DNA from: Vandiemenella viatica
Taxonomy: Eukaryota; Arthropoda; Insecta; Orthoptera; Morabidae
NCBI GenBank assembly: GCA_031002005.1
Contig: JARYHS010008074.1
Span: forward strand, 266,353,930 to 266,417,929
DNA length: 64,000 bases
Reading direction: 5' to 3'
Positions within the stretch are counted from its first letter, which is position 1. Each line of letters opens with the position of its first letter. Below the pieces are notes generated by a model. It had not been told where the DNA came from, did no database searches, and was given only the letters and a program-made list of their open reading frames with translations. Below, in pieces: positions 45,400 to 56,265 of this stretch. The position numbers and the translations under genes were made by a program.

Positions 45400-45545
45400 T
45401 TCTACATTTGTATTTCCAAAATATTAGGAATTAATACAGTCTTATATCCACTTGGTTTCTTTATACTTTTACATTGAAGTTCCCCATCACAATCACATTC
45501 TTGCAATGATTAACATGCAAAATGAGAGTTGGTTCTCCTTTCCAG
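45400..45545 (-). pseudogene. Second LINE endonuclease fragment (weak)
   Basis: The minus frame reads LHVNHCKNVIVMGNFNVKV, stop, KYKETKWI. V-I-V-M-G-x-F-N-x-K-V resembles the endonuclease motif of RTE-type LINEs (VIVMGDFNAKVG) with Asp replaced by Asn. It lies just upstream of the better preserved RTE element but does not belong to its frame. Confidence 0.35.
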
Positions 45546-45649
45546 TTCACGGTAAGTTTGGTTATTCCCTCACTGACAAACTTCATGAGAATTAAGTTTT
45601 TCCCAGCATATAGCAGACAAGAATTCTTCACAGGTATTCTCCCAGATAA

Positions 45650-46135
45650 TTTCTTCTTTCCATAACGTTTCGGCAGCAACCTCCACTGCTTTCAACAGGT
45701 GAGATGATGCGACGATACAGCACCGACTGTGAATGTCTGCTGGTTGATGCATCAATCGGGCTCACACGGGGTCCGCCCAGATGGCTGTGTGCCGGCTGTC
45801 TTCTGGAATGAATGTTTAACCCATTGCTGTTTCAGATCTTGGATGATTGGCTTCCAAGCTTCGCTCAAGAAGAGACCGCCATCTCTATTGATGTTGTTGG
45901 TGCTTAGTTGAATCTCCAGTGATTCTCTGATTACAAAATCCAAGAAATATGATGTCTGAGCCACTACCTTAGTCTTTTCGAAGTTTATGCTGTGGAAATT
46001 TTCCACAGTATATTCGGCTTGTATCACATCAATTTTATGAGACCTTCTATCACTAATTAATAGACCACATTTGATGGTACTTTGAAAACAGTAAATCACG
46101 TCCCTTGTAGCTCGTTGTTTACTCTGATTTAGTCT
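45650..46135 (-). mobile_element. Penelope-like element 3' part: GIY-YIG C-terminus plus hammerhead-like repeat
   Basis: The minus frame from about 46130 reads IYCFQSTIKCGLLISDRRSH, then TSYFLDFVIRESLEIQLSTN, NINRDGGLFLSEAWKPIIQD and LKQQ: the end of the GIY-YIG module of Penelope-like elements (R-E-x-x-EI...N-N-NR-x-x-G-x-x-LS-x-x-WKP). It stops at CEPD near 45752. Downstream, CTGTTGA (45692-45698 as inverse), a pairable AGCAG...CTGCT-like stem and GAAA (45668-45671) recreate a hammerhead-like core with one or two substitutions. Confidence 0.8.
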
Positions 46136-49010
46136 TTAGGTTTGTAAGATACAAGATCTTCATATATAAGATCTTCATATACAAAGTAAACATTCATGGA
46201 ACAATATGTACATGTTGGGATAACACTTTCGCTGAAGTTAATACTTTTTCTTAAATAGGGTAATATGAATCTCTTATGTAGTTGATTTTACTCAAATAGA
46301 GTGTTTCAGTTGAAATCAGAATAAGAAAAAAATTCAGCATTTGCAGTGAATAATTTAGCTGTTGTCAAATTACCAGTTCATTGGTGGTCTCAGCCCAGCA
46401 ATTCTGATGGTGAAAAACACCTTGAATATTACTATCCATGTAGTGCAATTCAACTATAACTAATTATATGAGAGGCATGTACTGTTATCTCAAAAACTGT
46501 CTAGTAGTGGCACCAAGCAAACTCAAGTCTCTATTTATGGACCTTGCAACGCTAGTCATCACAAGCCTTGACCAGTGATTTTCAGATGTCTTCTTCTTGA
46601 GTCCAGAAGTTGAGGGCCGAGTACCCACTTTTCTCCGTGATCAGTGCCCATTGTCTGTTCAGAACAAAGTTTGCTGCCAATCATGATAGCACTTAATACC
46701 ATCTGGTTTAATTCGATGCACATAGAATATATTTCAATAATATTTAGTTTGTTTAACATTAAGTTTTTTCCTGCTTGATAGCTCACACACCTTACTCTTT
46801 TGCACTCTTATAGGCTGGTCAAACAAAATGTAGAAAGAGGTAAATGCTGCCCCCCTGCTAATCGCACCATTAGCATTTGTTCCTGCTGTTGGCTGTAAGC
46901 TGACAATTTTGTACTCTCATTAGTATATTTTATTGCGTGTTTTCATTTACTTCAGATAATTACTTGCAGGATCGTCATGGAATAAAGAAAATAACCTAAA
47001 TAAAATTACTTATGTAAAACCAAATAAACTGTGAAGCTATATAACTGTGTCATAATTTTTGAATTGTGTATTTGTAACATTTGCAACCATTGGTCATATT
47101 TTTACATACATAGGTTTACGAAAATAATCTTCTCTTTGAAATTTGAATTTAAATGTTTTAAGTAAAAATTAATTTCCTTTGTTAGTAAAAATTGAGAAAT
47201 GATTTTTCTTATATTATTACTTGGTAAACAATTGCTGTTATGTGTAAATTTCCACATCATATTTTACTAATGACTGGTCATGCTGAGATAAGATAATCAT
47301 CTTACTGTTATCGGGGGCTCTTTTATTCTGCCACACTTCTTGCTTGCAGTATTATTTTACTAATATTGACATGAGTGGAATCCAACTCTGACAATTCCTA
47401 CTCTCATACAAATTAGATTCTCCTGCCCTCCCCCAAATCATCCCCATCTTCTATTCCAAGAGTTCCTCGCTTCTATTCTCTCATCACCTTCCTTTCTAAA
47501 TTCAGTCGCCTACTCCAATAGCCTGAATCACACAGAAATGCTGACAGTGAGAAAACTTTCAATAATCAAAACATCATAAGTTTTATAACTAATAATGGCC
47601 GCAACAATATAGTCATGGATGGGAGTGTTTACTGATAGAAGTCCTTAGACTACACTGACACCTCTACATGCTGATCCTTCACTACTGACATCGTTAATTT
47701 GATCTGCCTAGAAATCCATTCTTTCCTCAACCTCCAAGGTCCCTTAAAGGTCTCTATTTCCCTCTTTACTCCAAAGACCCCCCCCCCCCCCCTGGCCCCT
47801 ACCATGTTCTTTCTGCCTAAGATATCATGCAGTATATATTATTTATATTATTACTTAATATCTTGGCAGCATTTATGTCGACATCTGGAGGAACGTAGAA
47901 GGCACCTATAAGAAATTTTGTCCTGGCTACAGTTAGTTTAACCTGTATGATTTTGCAGACTGTATCAACATATGTTTAATTTATTTAGCTACAACTATAA
48001 ATGTACCAAGCCATATTTCTCATTTCAGTTACATGAGTATAAGTCTAAGAAATTATGAAGTGATTTTACAAACATATGTCAAAAATCCATAATTTAATAA
48101 ATTTATATTTTATTATTGTTATTATTCACTGAGCTAAACAGTTTTTAAGTATATTATAATTACTGAAAATTGTCATCTGTACTGACATTTGCTTCCAGCA
48201 TTCAGCCAGATGTATCACAGAAACAAATTGTGTATTACTGTAAATTCCTTAACAAACAAGATGTTTATTTGATTCACTTATTTTAAGTAACAAATATTTT
48301 TCTACTAGCTCAAATGTCATTTAAATTAATGTTGTGTCATAATATTGGCATAGTTCATACGAGTTATGGAAACCATACAAAGTGCAATAACCGCATAGTA
48401 CTAGATAGTTTAAAACTTGCCTTGAATCTTTGATAGTATTATTGGTATAGTAGAAATTGTCAGAAGCCGTTGCTGCAGTACTTCCACGTGGAATGTAAAG
48501 CAAAACCCAGAAGTTTAAGCAAAAGTGATCCTATGTAATTTGAAATTGGAAATGTTTCTCCAATGTTATTGTACAAGTCAGATGATCTCCATTCGCATTT
48601 TTTTCATCCCCCTCCTTGCAATGAGTTAAATCTCCTAAAATGGTAGATGAATAGTAATTTTTATGTGAGCTCAGATTCTTGATATTTATATATATATTTG
48701 ATATTCTGGTCCAACCACCCATAGTATTTTTTTCTTTTTCTGGATTCTTGGAGGAGCAGAAGTAAATCACAGTGCAACTTCCCAGAAATAGATGAACTAA
48801 TACAGGTGATGGCAAATCTCCTTCCAACTTCTCGTCTGTATTTAAATTTCCAACTCAATTACTTAACTGGTGAGCTCTACAGTTCCAAGCATAAAGAAAT
48901 TAGATAACATTTCTTTGATCAACTTCTATAGTGCAGATTAATAAAGGTGTGGACTGGATATTTATTTCCTTATTTACTGGTCCTGTGTAATCCACCAGTG
49001 TGGTTGCACA
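46136..49010. other. Sec31 intron, largely unrecognised
   Basis: AT-rich. The 46555-46800 part shares the string (A)TTAAGTTTTT.CC.GC..GATAG with Penelope 3' regions near 45590 and 55410 and may be a remnant. A C run lies at 47777-47791. At 48540-48830 a minus frame has ILGDLTHCKEGDEKNANGDH, faintly like a LINE endonuclease GD-N-KVG...GDH block. Confidence 0.35.
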
Positions 49011-49205
49011 CATTAAAGCATAACCACACTGGATCAGTGAGGTATAACAGGGTTAGCCTTCAAATCCTGGCCCCAGCATTCTGGCTGTCCTCATTGCAGT
49101 TTCTAGCTGTGTTCTGCAATCAGTTACATGAATGCTTGGGTGATTGCAAATCTCCACCTCATAAACTACAAATTAGAAAAAAAAAAAAAACACACACACT
49201 TATAA
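49010..49205 (+). repeat. Possible degenerate SINE with A-rich tail
   Basis: CTGGATCAGTGAGGTATAAC and CCTTCAAATCCTGGCCCC could be decayed polymerase III boxes; a unique body and AAAAAAAAAAAAAACACACA tail follow at 49178-49198. It differs from the main SINE family in the window. Confidence 0.35.
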
Positions 49206-50724
49206 CACATAGCACCGCTAACACATTTCACAGACAGGTAACAGTACATCTGCTCCTCCATCATAAATACATCAGGCCTGGATAGCTGTTAGCAGATTTT
49301 TTTTAAATTCCTTTTGCAGTAAGTACAACCTCTTGTTTGGACTAAATGTGCATGGGGCTTTGCAACACATTGCCTAAACTGTGAAAATAAAAGTTCATGA
49401 CCTGTGTAGCCCCCCAAACATGAAGGGTGTGATTAAATAAGTTCTCTTGACACAGTTTTTGAATCACATAATGCTTATATTCTTGAAAAGTTCACTCATA
49501 CATTGTAAGTGCCAGGATTATCGATAAGACATCAGACAACAGTTCCTTTGAAGATTTACAGGCTAAGCACATTCATACAAGAAGACAAACTCACTAAGTC
49601 CCTTTAACTTTGGTGAGAATCGGGTACAGCATGTTACAACGTGCCTGCAACTACTGCGTGGAGCAGTGCGCTTTGCTAACTGACGCGAAGTTACCTGTTT
49701 GATTTCTAGAGAAAGACTGGGCAAATTCAAAATGGCTGCAAGGATTTTTATAAGCTTTCCAAGGCTTATAACGTCAGTAACTTTTTACAGAAATTAATAT
49801 CTCCCAATATACTAAATAGTGTAACTTGCAATTACTACAAAGGCTTCTTATGGTCCTATTCTATCTGTTTTAATTTAATTCAACCTTCAAAAGGATTTCT
49901 ATAAGATTAACCTTGAAATCTCTTACACAACTGGCTATCCCACTCCAACAATAATTAATGACACTCTATCTTCAAAATCTTAATTATCTCACTGGCAGTT
50001 AAACTTTTTACTGAAACCATTATATATTTGTAATCCTCTCAATTTAAGCTGTCCACTAATATAAATTTCTCCATTGTATTCCTTTTGGTTAAAAACTTCA
50101 TTTTTTCCCTTAATTAAAACCACTAATTAAACTTTGACAGATTACTTAATTTTACTATCAAAATATTCTAGACAGCTGGTGATAAAAGATCAGCTGTGAC
50201 TTGACTCAACTCAAAGTTACTCCAAATCTTAAATATTTGCCTTCCTATCAGCATGGTTTGAAACATAAACAAACCAAATTATATCTGAAACTAAATTTTT
50301 CCGAACATAATGAATATACTTTAAAATGAATATTATAACGAGTTTTAACTGTGGAAATGAATGCGGGAAAATCAATTCAAGTTGAAATTACCTTACACAA
50401 AAATTTTAAGTTCTGCATAAGTGACTTCAAAATCGAACAATAAAATATGTTACTGCTGCAGATAGCTAGTGGAAATGCTTTAGGTGAACTGAGTGGTACC
50501 TTACACTCTGGAAGAGGATGTACAAGACAGCCACTAAACTAGAAACATTCAAAAGATTTTGATAATGACTGTTCCTGCATAATTTTGAAAATTTGTCTTA
50601 AGCTATATGGTGTCTGCTTTATACAGCCATGTCCTTTATTGCAGAAGCTAATCTCAGGACTATGAAAACAATTTCTTTCAAAGTGACACAATAGTTTAAT
50701 TATTTTTACCATTTTATTTTTTAG
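49206..50724. other. Sec31 intron without recognised element
   Basis: AT-rich, nothing recognised up to the TTTTTTAG acceptor at 50724. Confidence 0.5.
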
Positions 50725-50811
50725 CTGAGCAGGTTTGGGAAACCTGCAAATGCCCGCTCAAGTCCTGCTGTTGAAGCTTTAGGTGAGAGGATGTCTGCAC
50801 TTGGTCGAGAG
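50725..50811 (+). CDS. Sec31: Sec31 internal exon (29-codon linker)
   Basis: A short exon in phase 0 reading LSRFGKPANARSSPAVEALG, then ERMSALGRE, between a TTTTTTAG acceptor and a GTAATT donor. It continues in frame from the exon ending ELNVK 12.9 kb upstream. In Sec31 proteins the position after the LLG-ELNVK block is a variable linker before the solenoid, so the sequence itself is weakly conserved. The assignment rests on splice sites, frame, strand and order as well as the composition (Ser/Ala-rich linker ending in a helix). It could be alternatively spliced, because a 29-codon cassette keeps the frame. Confidence 0.75.
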
Positions 50812-52020
50812 GTAATTATACTTAATTTTTTGTTTTCATAGGCTGAAAATATATTTAATTTAATATACAGTAATTTAGATAACAGGACACTAATGTTTGA
50901 ATTATTATGTTCTTGTGATTTGGCTGTGTGAGACTTATTAACAGGACCTGGGGGAGGGGGGGGGGGGGAGGAAGCACCTATAGCTGTTATTGTTTTGGAA
51001 ATTCCATCCTCTTTTAATTTTTAACTAGTTTCTATATTTTTATGGTATTATCGGATAAGTACTTTATCTAACATGAATTGTTGCCTTTCTTATAATGTTC
51101 CATTAGTGTTGGTTGGTGCATACAACTTCTTTTCATTTATTTAATATCTGAAATGCTTAAGTGATCATTTCCACACAACATAAAAAAACTTATCAAGCTA
51201 TCATGGCATAAAGATGCAAATCTTACTTTTATTTTTGAAACTACTGTCGTATATTTGCTTTTTGATAACAGTAATTTTATTTTTTAATTATTTTGAAGAA
51301 ACATGAATAAATCATGGTAGAAAAACAGATAATAAGATCCTCATACTCACTTCTACTTTCCCATCTTTGTAGTTCTGTGCAGCCAGGTTTTTTTTTTTTT
51401 TGGAATTAATTCAATGAGTTGGATATATTATAAATAAATCGGTCTCAAAGTATTTATTCCTTTAAATATGTTGGTAAATAAATTAGGTGAATAATTTTTT
51501 GTCATTTTCATCAACAGCTGTTCGTTTTAGATAAAGCTTAAAAGCTTCAACACTAACGTTCAGTGATGCATTTACATAAAGAATTTATTCCACTGTAACC
51601 CTCTATTGCATCAGTTTTCATAGCATTTTTCCCCCCTTGTGAAAAAATGTTCATAATGTGAGATATTGGTCACAAATGACAGTCTATTAAAAAAAGTTTT
51701 CACTCTGTCAGATTTAGTGATTTATTTTATTCTTCAGGTTTGTTATCATACGGCAACAACATGAGTTACAGTGCAGACTTCTACAATATAATGCTTAAAA
51801 GTTTTAAAACATAGGCTTGTAAATATATATTGACTGTATTAAAAATTATCAAAACTAATGGTTACACGAAAGATTGCTTATGTAACAGTCTTGCCATCTA
51901 CAAAGTTGAACTTTCACTATTAGATGATATAAATTTGCATTCCTTTTATTCTGTATGTAATTACAGGTAGCAGTTTCTTATCTGTACTAAGATAGAAATA
52001 CAGATTTAATTTCACTCTAA
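50812..52020. other. Sec31 intron without recognised element
   Basis: AT-rich; a G run at about 50950-50970 and a T run at 51390-51401 are the only notable simple sequences. Confidence 0.5.
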
Positions 52021-52640
52021 TTATTCCATTGCATGTAGGAAACTTTTATTTACCTTTCTGGTCGATCTAACTGCATTTATTTTTTCAGGCAGTGCAGTAG
52101 CTGGATCTCTTTCCTTCTTAGCTATATACGACTTCTCAACTGAATGAGATTTGGAATTTCCTTTCCTTTCTGGTGCATTTTTTTCCATGTTATAGCTTTC
52201 ACAAAATTTGTCAAAGGAAATATATTCTTGAAATGCAGAACTTTTTTGCTTTCTCAACAATAAAATCAAAAATTTATTTGATAATAGGCATTCAAAAATA
52301 TTCGTTTGGAGTGTAAATATGACTAGATGTTGGTAGTTTTCCTTTCCACTTTGGCACATTCAGTTTTTCCCACTCCCTTTAACTGAAATGTTTCTTTTGG
52401 CTTGCTGTGGAACTTTGCTTTCATCTTCGTCACCACACTAGTCACCTCAGCTAATACTTCACTATACACATAATCAACACCATCAATGTCATCTTCATCA
52501 TAATCACTTTCTGGAATAATTATATAATTTCAATCAGTTTTTTCAGAAAACAGTGGTAGTCTCTTCTTCTCAGCACACATCAAGAATTCTGAATCATTAC
52601 TGCCTTCATAGTTTCAGAAGGTAGATGTTGGCATTGTAGC
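52021..52640 (-). pseudogene. Unidentified protein-coding remnant
   Basis: Minus-strand frames look like a decayed protein: EGSNDSEFLMCAEKKRLPLF near 52590-52530, PESDYDEDDIDGVDYVYSEV near 52515-52455, LAEVTSVVTKMKAKFHSKPK, then frames with EKKMHQKGKEIPN-type and lysine-rich text to 52021. Acidic then basic composition suggests the variable N-terminal region of a transposase or a processed gene, but I cannot name it. Confidence 0.35.
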
Positions 52641-52659
52641 AATGTCTGCACTATATATA

Positions 52660-53565
52660 TATCAAATTAGGATAGAGAATTGAGCCATCACTTACCTTAA
52701 GATGATGAATGTGGGGCGCGAACACACACAACACAAATAATAAAGTAATTTTCAGGATAAACCCTTCGTCAATGGGAGAACAGTATGAAAGGTGGGTGCA
52801 GCTGGAGACTATAGGTTTGACCACAAATCCACTCTCCATAAGAATGAATGGCCACCGACAGACGGTGTTCACACAGAACCCAAAGCTCCCAGTTGCTGCC
52901 CTGCCATAACCCATGACCTGAATAATTTCAACTCTTGTTTCACAGTCCGTTCTATCAGAGTTCTCCCTACTAGCAGCAGTTTCTCTGAACTCAGAAGGTG
53001 GGAACTTGCCTACCAGTACAAACTTGGCACAAGGCAACCACCTGGTCACAACTTGAGATAATACCCGCTCATTATTATTGTTACATATGTTTAACCTTTT
53101 TTAATCCTCTTTTCCATTACCTATATTGAACGAACACTAACTTAAGGTGATGTTTACTTCATAAAAATTATTATTTATTATTATTATTATTTTTAATTTG
53201 TATTTGCATAATATTATATATATATATATATCATTTTTTTCGTATTTTGTTCTAATTATATTTTGATCTTCCCACTGACCAGAGATTAGTTTGGATATTT
53301 ATCTATGGTCGGGTATTAGCTCTGATTCACTGCCCCTCTACTTTTCCGATGTTTGAATTTACCCCCACCATCTTCCCGGCCGGCGGTCTTTCTGTGAGGC
53401 AGTCTCCAGCTGCGCCCACCTTTCATAATGTTCTCCCGTTGACAAAGGGTTTATCCCGAAAATTACTTTATTATTTGTGTTTGTGTCTTTTCTGTTTGTT
53501 CGCGCCCCACATCCATCATCTTAAGTGGTGGCTCATTTCCCTATCCTAATTTGATTCCTTTCCGC
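52660..53565. repeat. Penelope-type inverted terminal repeats, about 0.9 kb apart
   Basis: Left arm (about 52663-52810): ATCAAATTAGGATAGAGAAT, TGAGCCATCACTTACCTTAA, GTGGGGCGCGAACACACACA, AATTTTCAGGATAAACCCTT. Right arm (about 53390-53560) is the inverse and better preserved. On + the right arm reads GTTGACA (53438-53444), AAGGGTTTATCCC and GAAAATTAC (53458-53466), a CUGAUGA-stem II-GAAA hammerhead-like core with substitutions. The middle has (TTA)n, a TA run (53216-53232) and no reverse transcriptase. Confidence 0.65.
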
Positions 53566-53598
53566 TACTTTACTTAGCGTCTTGATTTCATTGTTACT

Positions 53599-53625
53599 AT
53601 ATATATATATATATATATATAACTA
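53599..53625. repeat. (TA)n microsatellite
   Basis: A TA dinucleotide run directly before the hairpin element; a similar run at 53903-53924 lies directly after it. Confidence 0.9.
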
Positions 53626-53885
53626 AGGAAGGATAGGTAAATATGACCCAACACTTACCACAGATGAAGGCGGCTGGGACGACGAACAAAAAACAAACCC
53701 AAGAAAAGCGCAATATTTCGGCCTACAGCAGCCTTAAACGTGCAGAAGGTGAAGCCCCTGCTGTAGGCCGAAATATTGTGCTTTTCTTGTGTTTGTTTTT
53801 TGTTCGTCGTCCCAGCCGCCTTCATCTGTGGTAAGTGTTGGGTCATATTTCCCTATCCTTCCTTAGTTTTATTGCCTTAAAGCTT
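53626..53885. repeat. Near-perfect palindrome of a Penelope-type terminal repeat
   Basis: Arms of about 105 bases, left from ACTAAGGAAGGATAGGTAAA through TATGACCCAACACTTACCAC, AGATGAAGGCGGCTGGGACG, ACGAACAAAAAACAAACCCA, ATATTTCGGCCTACAGCAG; right is the inverse. Only about 30 bases separate them (CCTTAAACGTGCAGAAGGTG). The outer end is the same family as the terminal repeats at 21466 and 22583. TA runs flank both sides. It carries no open frame except artefacts of the mirrored sequence. Confidence 0.85.
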
Positions 53886-53929
53886 TTTCCTGCTCATTGT
53901 TATTATATATATATATATATATACAACAA

Positions 53930-54585
53930 TTTGGTACTTCTTCCTGTGCAGCAGATTATGTTCATGATTTTAGGCTTATGTTATTGCCAAACATTGACAC
54001 AAAATGTCTATTGAAGATTACGTATACAGTCATGTTGCAGTAAAACAGTGATTTGCTGCAATTAAATGTCAGATTTACCAACCCTGTTAAAATAATTCAA
54101 CTCATTACTGTGTGCAGTTATAAAAAAAATTATTTTCAAAATGGCTGCTACACACTTCAAAACTCTAACAATCTTCATTCAAACTTGTTTATCAGCTGTT
54201 TTGAATACAAGAGGGTACTAAAAAAACGGATTTACTATTTTTTTAAAAGCTACGTTATTATCAGTTTTCTTTCTGGCAATGAATTGCACTATAAATACCT
54301 ATTGGCAGAAATGCATACTACACAACTCTGCCCATGGCAATGCTATTCTGGTTATTTTTGGGTACCCCTTTGTACAGTACAGAAATAAATTGTTGGGCAC
54401 TGTAACAGCTATCTTCTCTGGTTTGCCACATAGCTACACCATGCTTTTCTTGCCATTATATGCGAATGTTTAATTTGTTCCCACCTGGCAACATCATGCG
54501 ATAGAGGGTTAACTTTATTTTTTTTTATGCCATTTAGCAACATTTATTGTGAATTTATCTATAGTTCTTTATTACATATTTTTAG
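53930..54585. other. Sec31 intron before the 18-codon exon
   Basis: No gene or bounded repeat seen; the 111-codon frame at 54053-54388 has low-complexity, non-homologous translation. Confidence 0.5.
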
Positions 54586-54639
54586 AATGATTCTGATCCT
54601 GATGTCGAGAGCCTGGATGAGGCACAACTTAATTCTTTG
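54586..54639 (+). CDS. Sec31: Sec31 internal exon (18-codon acidic linker)
   Basis: A tiny exon, NDSDPDVESLDEAQLNSL, with a TTTTTAG acceptor and GTAAGA donor, phase 0 at both ends. The acidic D/E-rich composition fits the charged linker preceding the conserved glycine-rich entry to the Sec31 alpha-solenoid. The solenoid exon itself is not visible in the remaining 9.3 kb of the window. The call depends on its position and frame after the preceding linker exon. Being only 54 bases, it could be a frame-preserving cassette exon. Confidence 0.68.
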
Positions 54640-54944
54640 GTAAGAGTTAATTGTGATAAGTTCTTTTTTTTCAGCATGACTGCATCTCTTATATTGAATG
54701 GTCAAATAATAATATTGTGGTGTATTCAGTTACAATACAGTTTTTCTGTTGGCTTTTAAAGGTTTTTTTTTGTTCAGTAGGGGGATTGTTTACTACATAT
54801 ATATGGGTAAATGGTAATTATGATCAAGCATGCTTTCTCAAATTGTTCTTTTGTTGATTTGTAAAATAATGCTTGAAATGGAGTTGTGAAGTTCATTATG
54901 ATATTGCCTGACCATGTACAGTAGACACAAGTATATAGTAGGAC

Positions 54945-55195
54945 CGAGCATGGCGGTTTAACGGTTAGCATTCTCGCCTCGCATTCGGGAGGACGGCGGT
55001 TCGAATCCCCTTCCAGGCATCCAGATTTGGGTTTACCATGGTTTCCCAAATCACTCCAGACAAATGCCGGGATGCTTCCTTCAAAAGGCCATGGCCGAAT
55101 TCCTTCCCATTCCTTGCCCCCATCCTTGCCCCCCATCATTTCCCGTCTCTAAAGACCTCGCTGTTGAAAGACGTAAAGCAGTTTTAAAAAAAATG
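54945..55195 (+). repeat. Full-length tRNA-derived SINE
   Basis: The best copy in the window. The tRNA-like head has GGCGGTTTAACGGTTAGCAT (box A part) and GGCGGTTCGAATCCCC (box B). The body follows: CATCCAGATTTGGGTTTACC, ATGGTTTCCCAAATCACTCC, AAATGCCGGGATGCTTCCTT, CAAAAGGCCATGGCCGAATT, CCTTCCCATTCCTTGCCCCC. It ends GACGTAAAGCAGTTTTAAAA. The head-to-body architecture is the same as in the other five copies, which makes this a useful reference sequence for the family. Confidence 0.88.
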
Positions 55196-55490
55196 TATAG
55201 AGTAGAATGTTGTAGGATGGATGTACATATTTAATTAAATGTCTTAGTTTAACTTAGCAAGGACTCTGGTACAGATGATTGCAACAGTTTCTTTGCAGCA
55301 GAAGAGAAAAAAGTTTAAAAGATACATATGGTATTTCGGAAGAAATAATAAATATTTGATGAGGTGATAGGCTCTGTTCTGAGGGAGTTCAGATGTTTCA
55401 ATGTGTAAATTAAGTCTTTCCCAGCATATTTGATTTTACATAGTTTCTATGGATGTTCAGCCTTATAAATTCTGCAGTACACAATGTTTT
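55196..55490. other. Intron DNA
   Basis: No recognised element; TTAAGTCTTTCCCAGCATAT near 55408 resembles text near Penelope 3' regions elsewhere in the window. Confidence 0.4.
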
Positions 55491-55494
55491 TACT

Positions 55495-55927
55495 TCAGAG
55501 AAAATAGAAAGAATTCTTTCACATCATGGTATAAGTAGCATCTACTAGCTTCCAGCAAATATACGCTGCCCTTGATGGACATCTTTGGTCTAAGAACACT
55601 TGGAGTTTTTTTGATCATGTCTGAATGTGGGAAAATACACATGAACCAAATGATAAAATCTAAAATGAGTATTGCACCAGTGCTACTTTTGCTTGCTACT
55701 GTTCGACAAGTCCACATGAGCTGAACGTGTTGTGAAAAATTGCCACAGAATAAATTTGGTCTAACTGAAGTTCTGGTCTTGACTCCATGTTTCTGGGAGT
55801 CAGTAATAAGAGTGTCATTGGAGATAAGCTGAGTAACAACAACATAAACAGATATGGCAGTTTCTTTTTGAGTGAAGAATGGAGGCCCATTATTTATAAA
55901 CTCCAACTCCAGCAAGAGCATGTAAAA
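55495..55927 (+). pseudogene. Penelope-like RT end and GIY-YIG, decayed
   Basis: On + the frame opens EKIERILSHHGISSIY, then LPANIRCP (the conserved ERIL..H-ISS...PA-KIR linker). It then degrades through stops. The end is clear again near 55805-55920: SVIGDKLSNNNINRYGSFFL, SEEWRPIIYKLQLQQEH, equal to the NNINRDGGLFLSEAWKPII block of the minus-strand copy at 45.8-46.0 kb. Both copies therefore belong to related Penelope families. No terminal repeat is recognised on either side. Confidence 0.7.
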
Positions 55928-56263
55928 CCTTTGAGGCTCTTGTTTAAAGCATAATTGACAGAACTAGCCAATAGAAGACCATCTATAGTAGTAAGCCTAG
56001 TATGCACCCACAACTGACCACCTGTACACAGATGAGTGCAAATCGTGAGCTATTGGTATTGTAAGTTACCAAATAATTCTCGTTTAAATGTTACTTGGTG
56101 AAGCTTTTGAAATGTTGTGTGTAGCTGAATTTATCTGTATGAACACGTATAAACTGTGTAGAAAATGTCTTTAGTTTTCAGTTGTCATGTCAAAAGAAAA
56201 GATAATAACACCTATCTTTCATGAAGGAAGGTGGGCAGCAGTAACAAAAAACACTCTGATAAC

Positions 56264-56265
<2 letters not shown>
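55928..56265. other. Intron DNA
   Basis: Nothing recognised before the long A tract. Confidence 0.45.

Noticed and set aside
53643..53846. Twin overlapping open frames on both strands encoding nearly the same peptide
   Set aside because: They arise because the sequence is a palindrome; the identical peptides are an artefact of mirrored DNA, not evidence of coding.
54053..54388. A 111-codon open frame as a gene
   Set aside because: Translation is low-complexity and unlike any family, it lies in the Sec31 intron, and it lacks supporting splice or codon signals.
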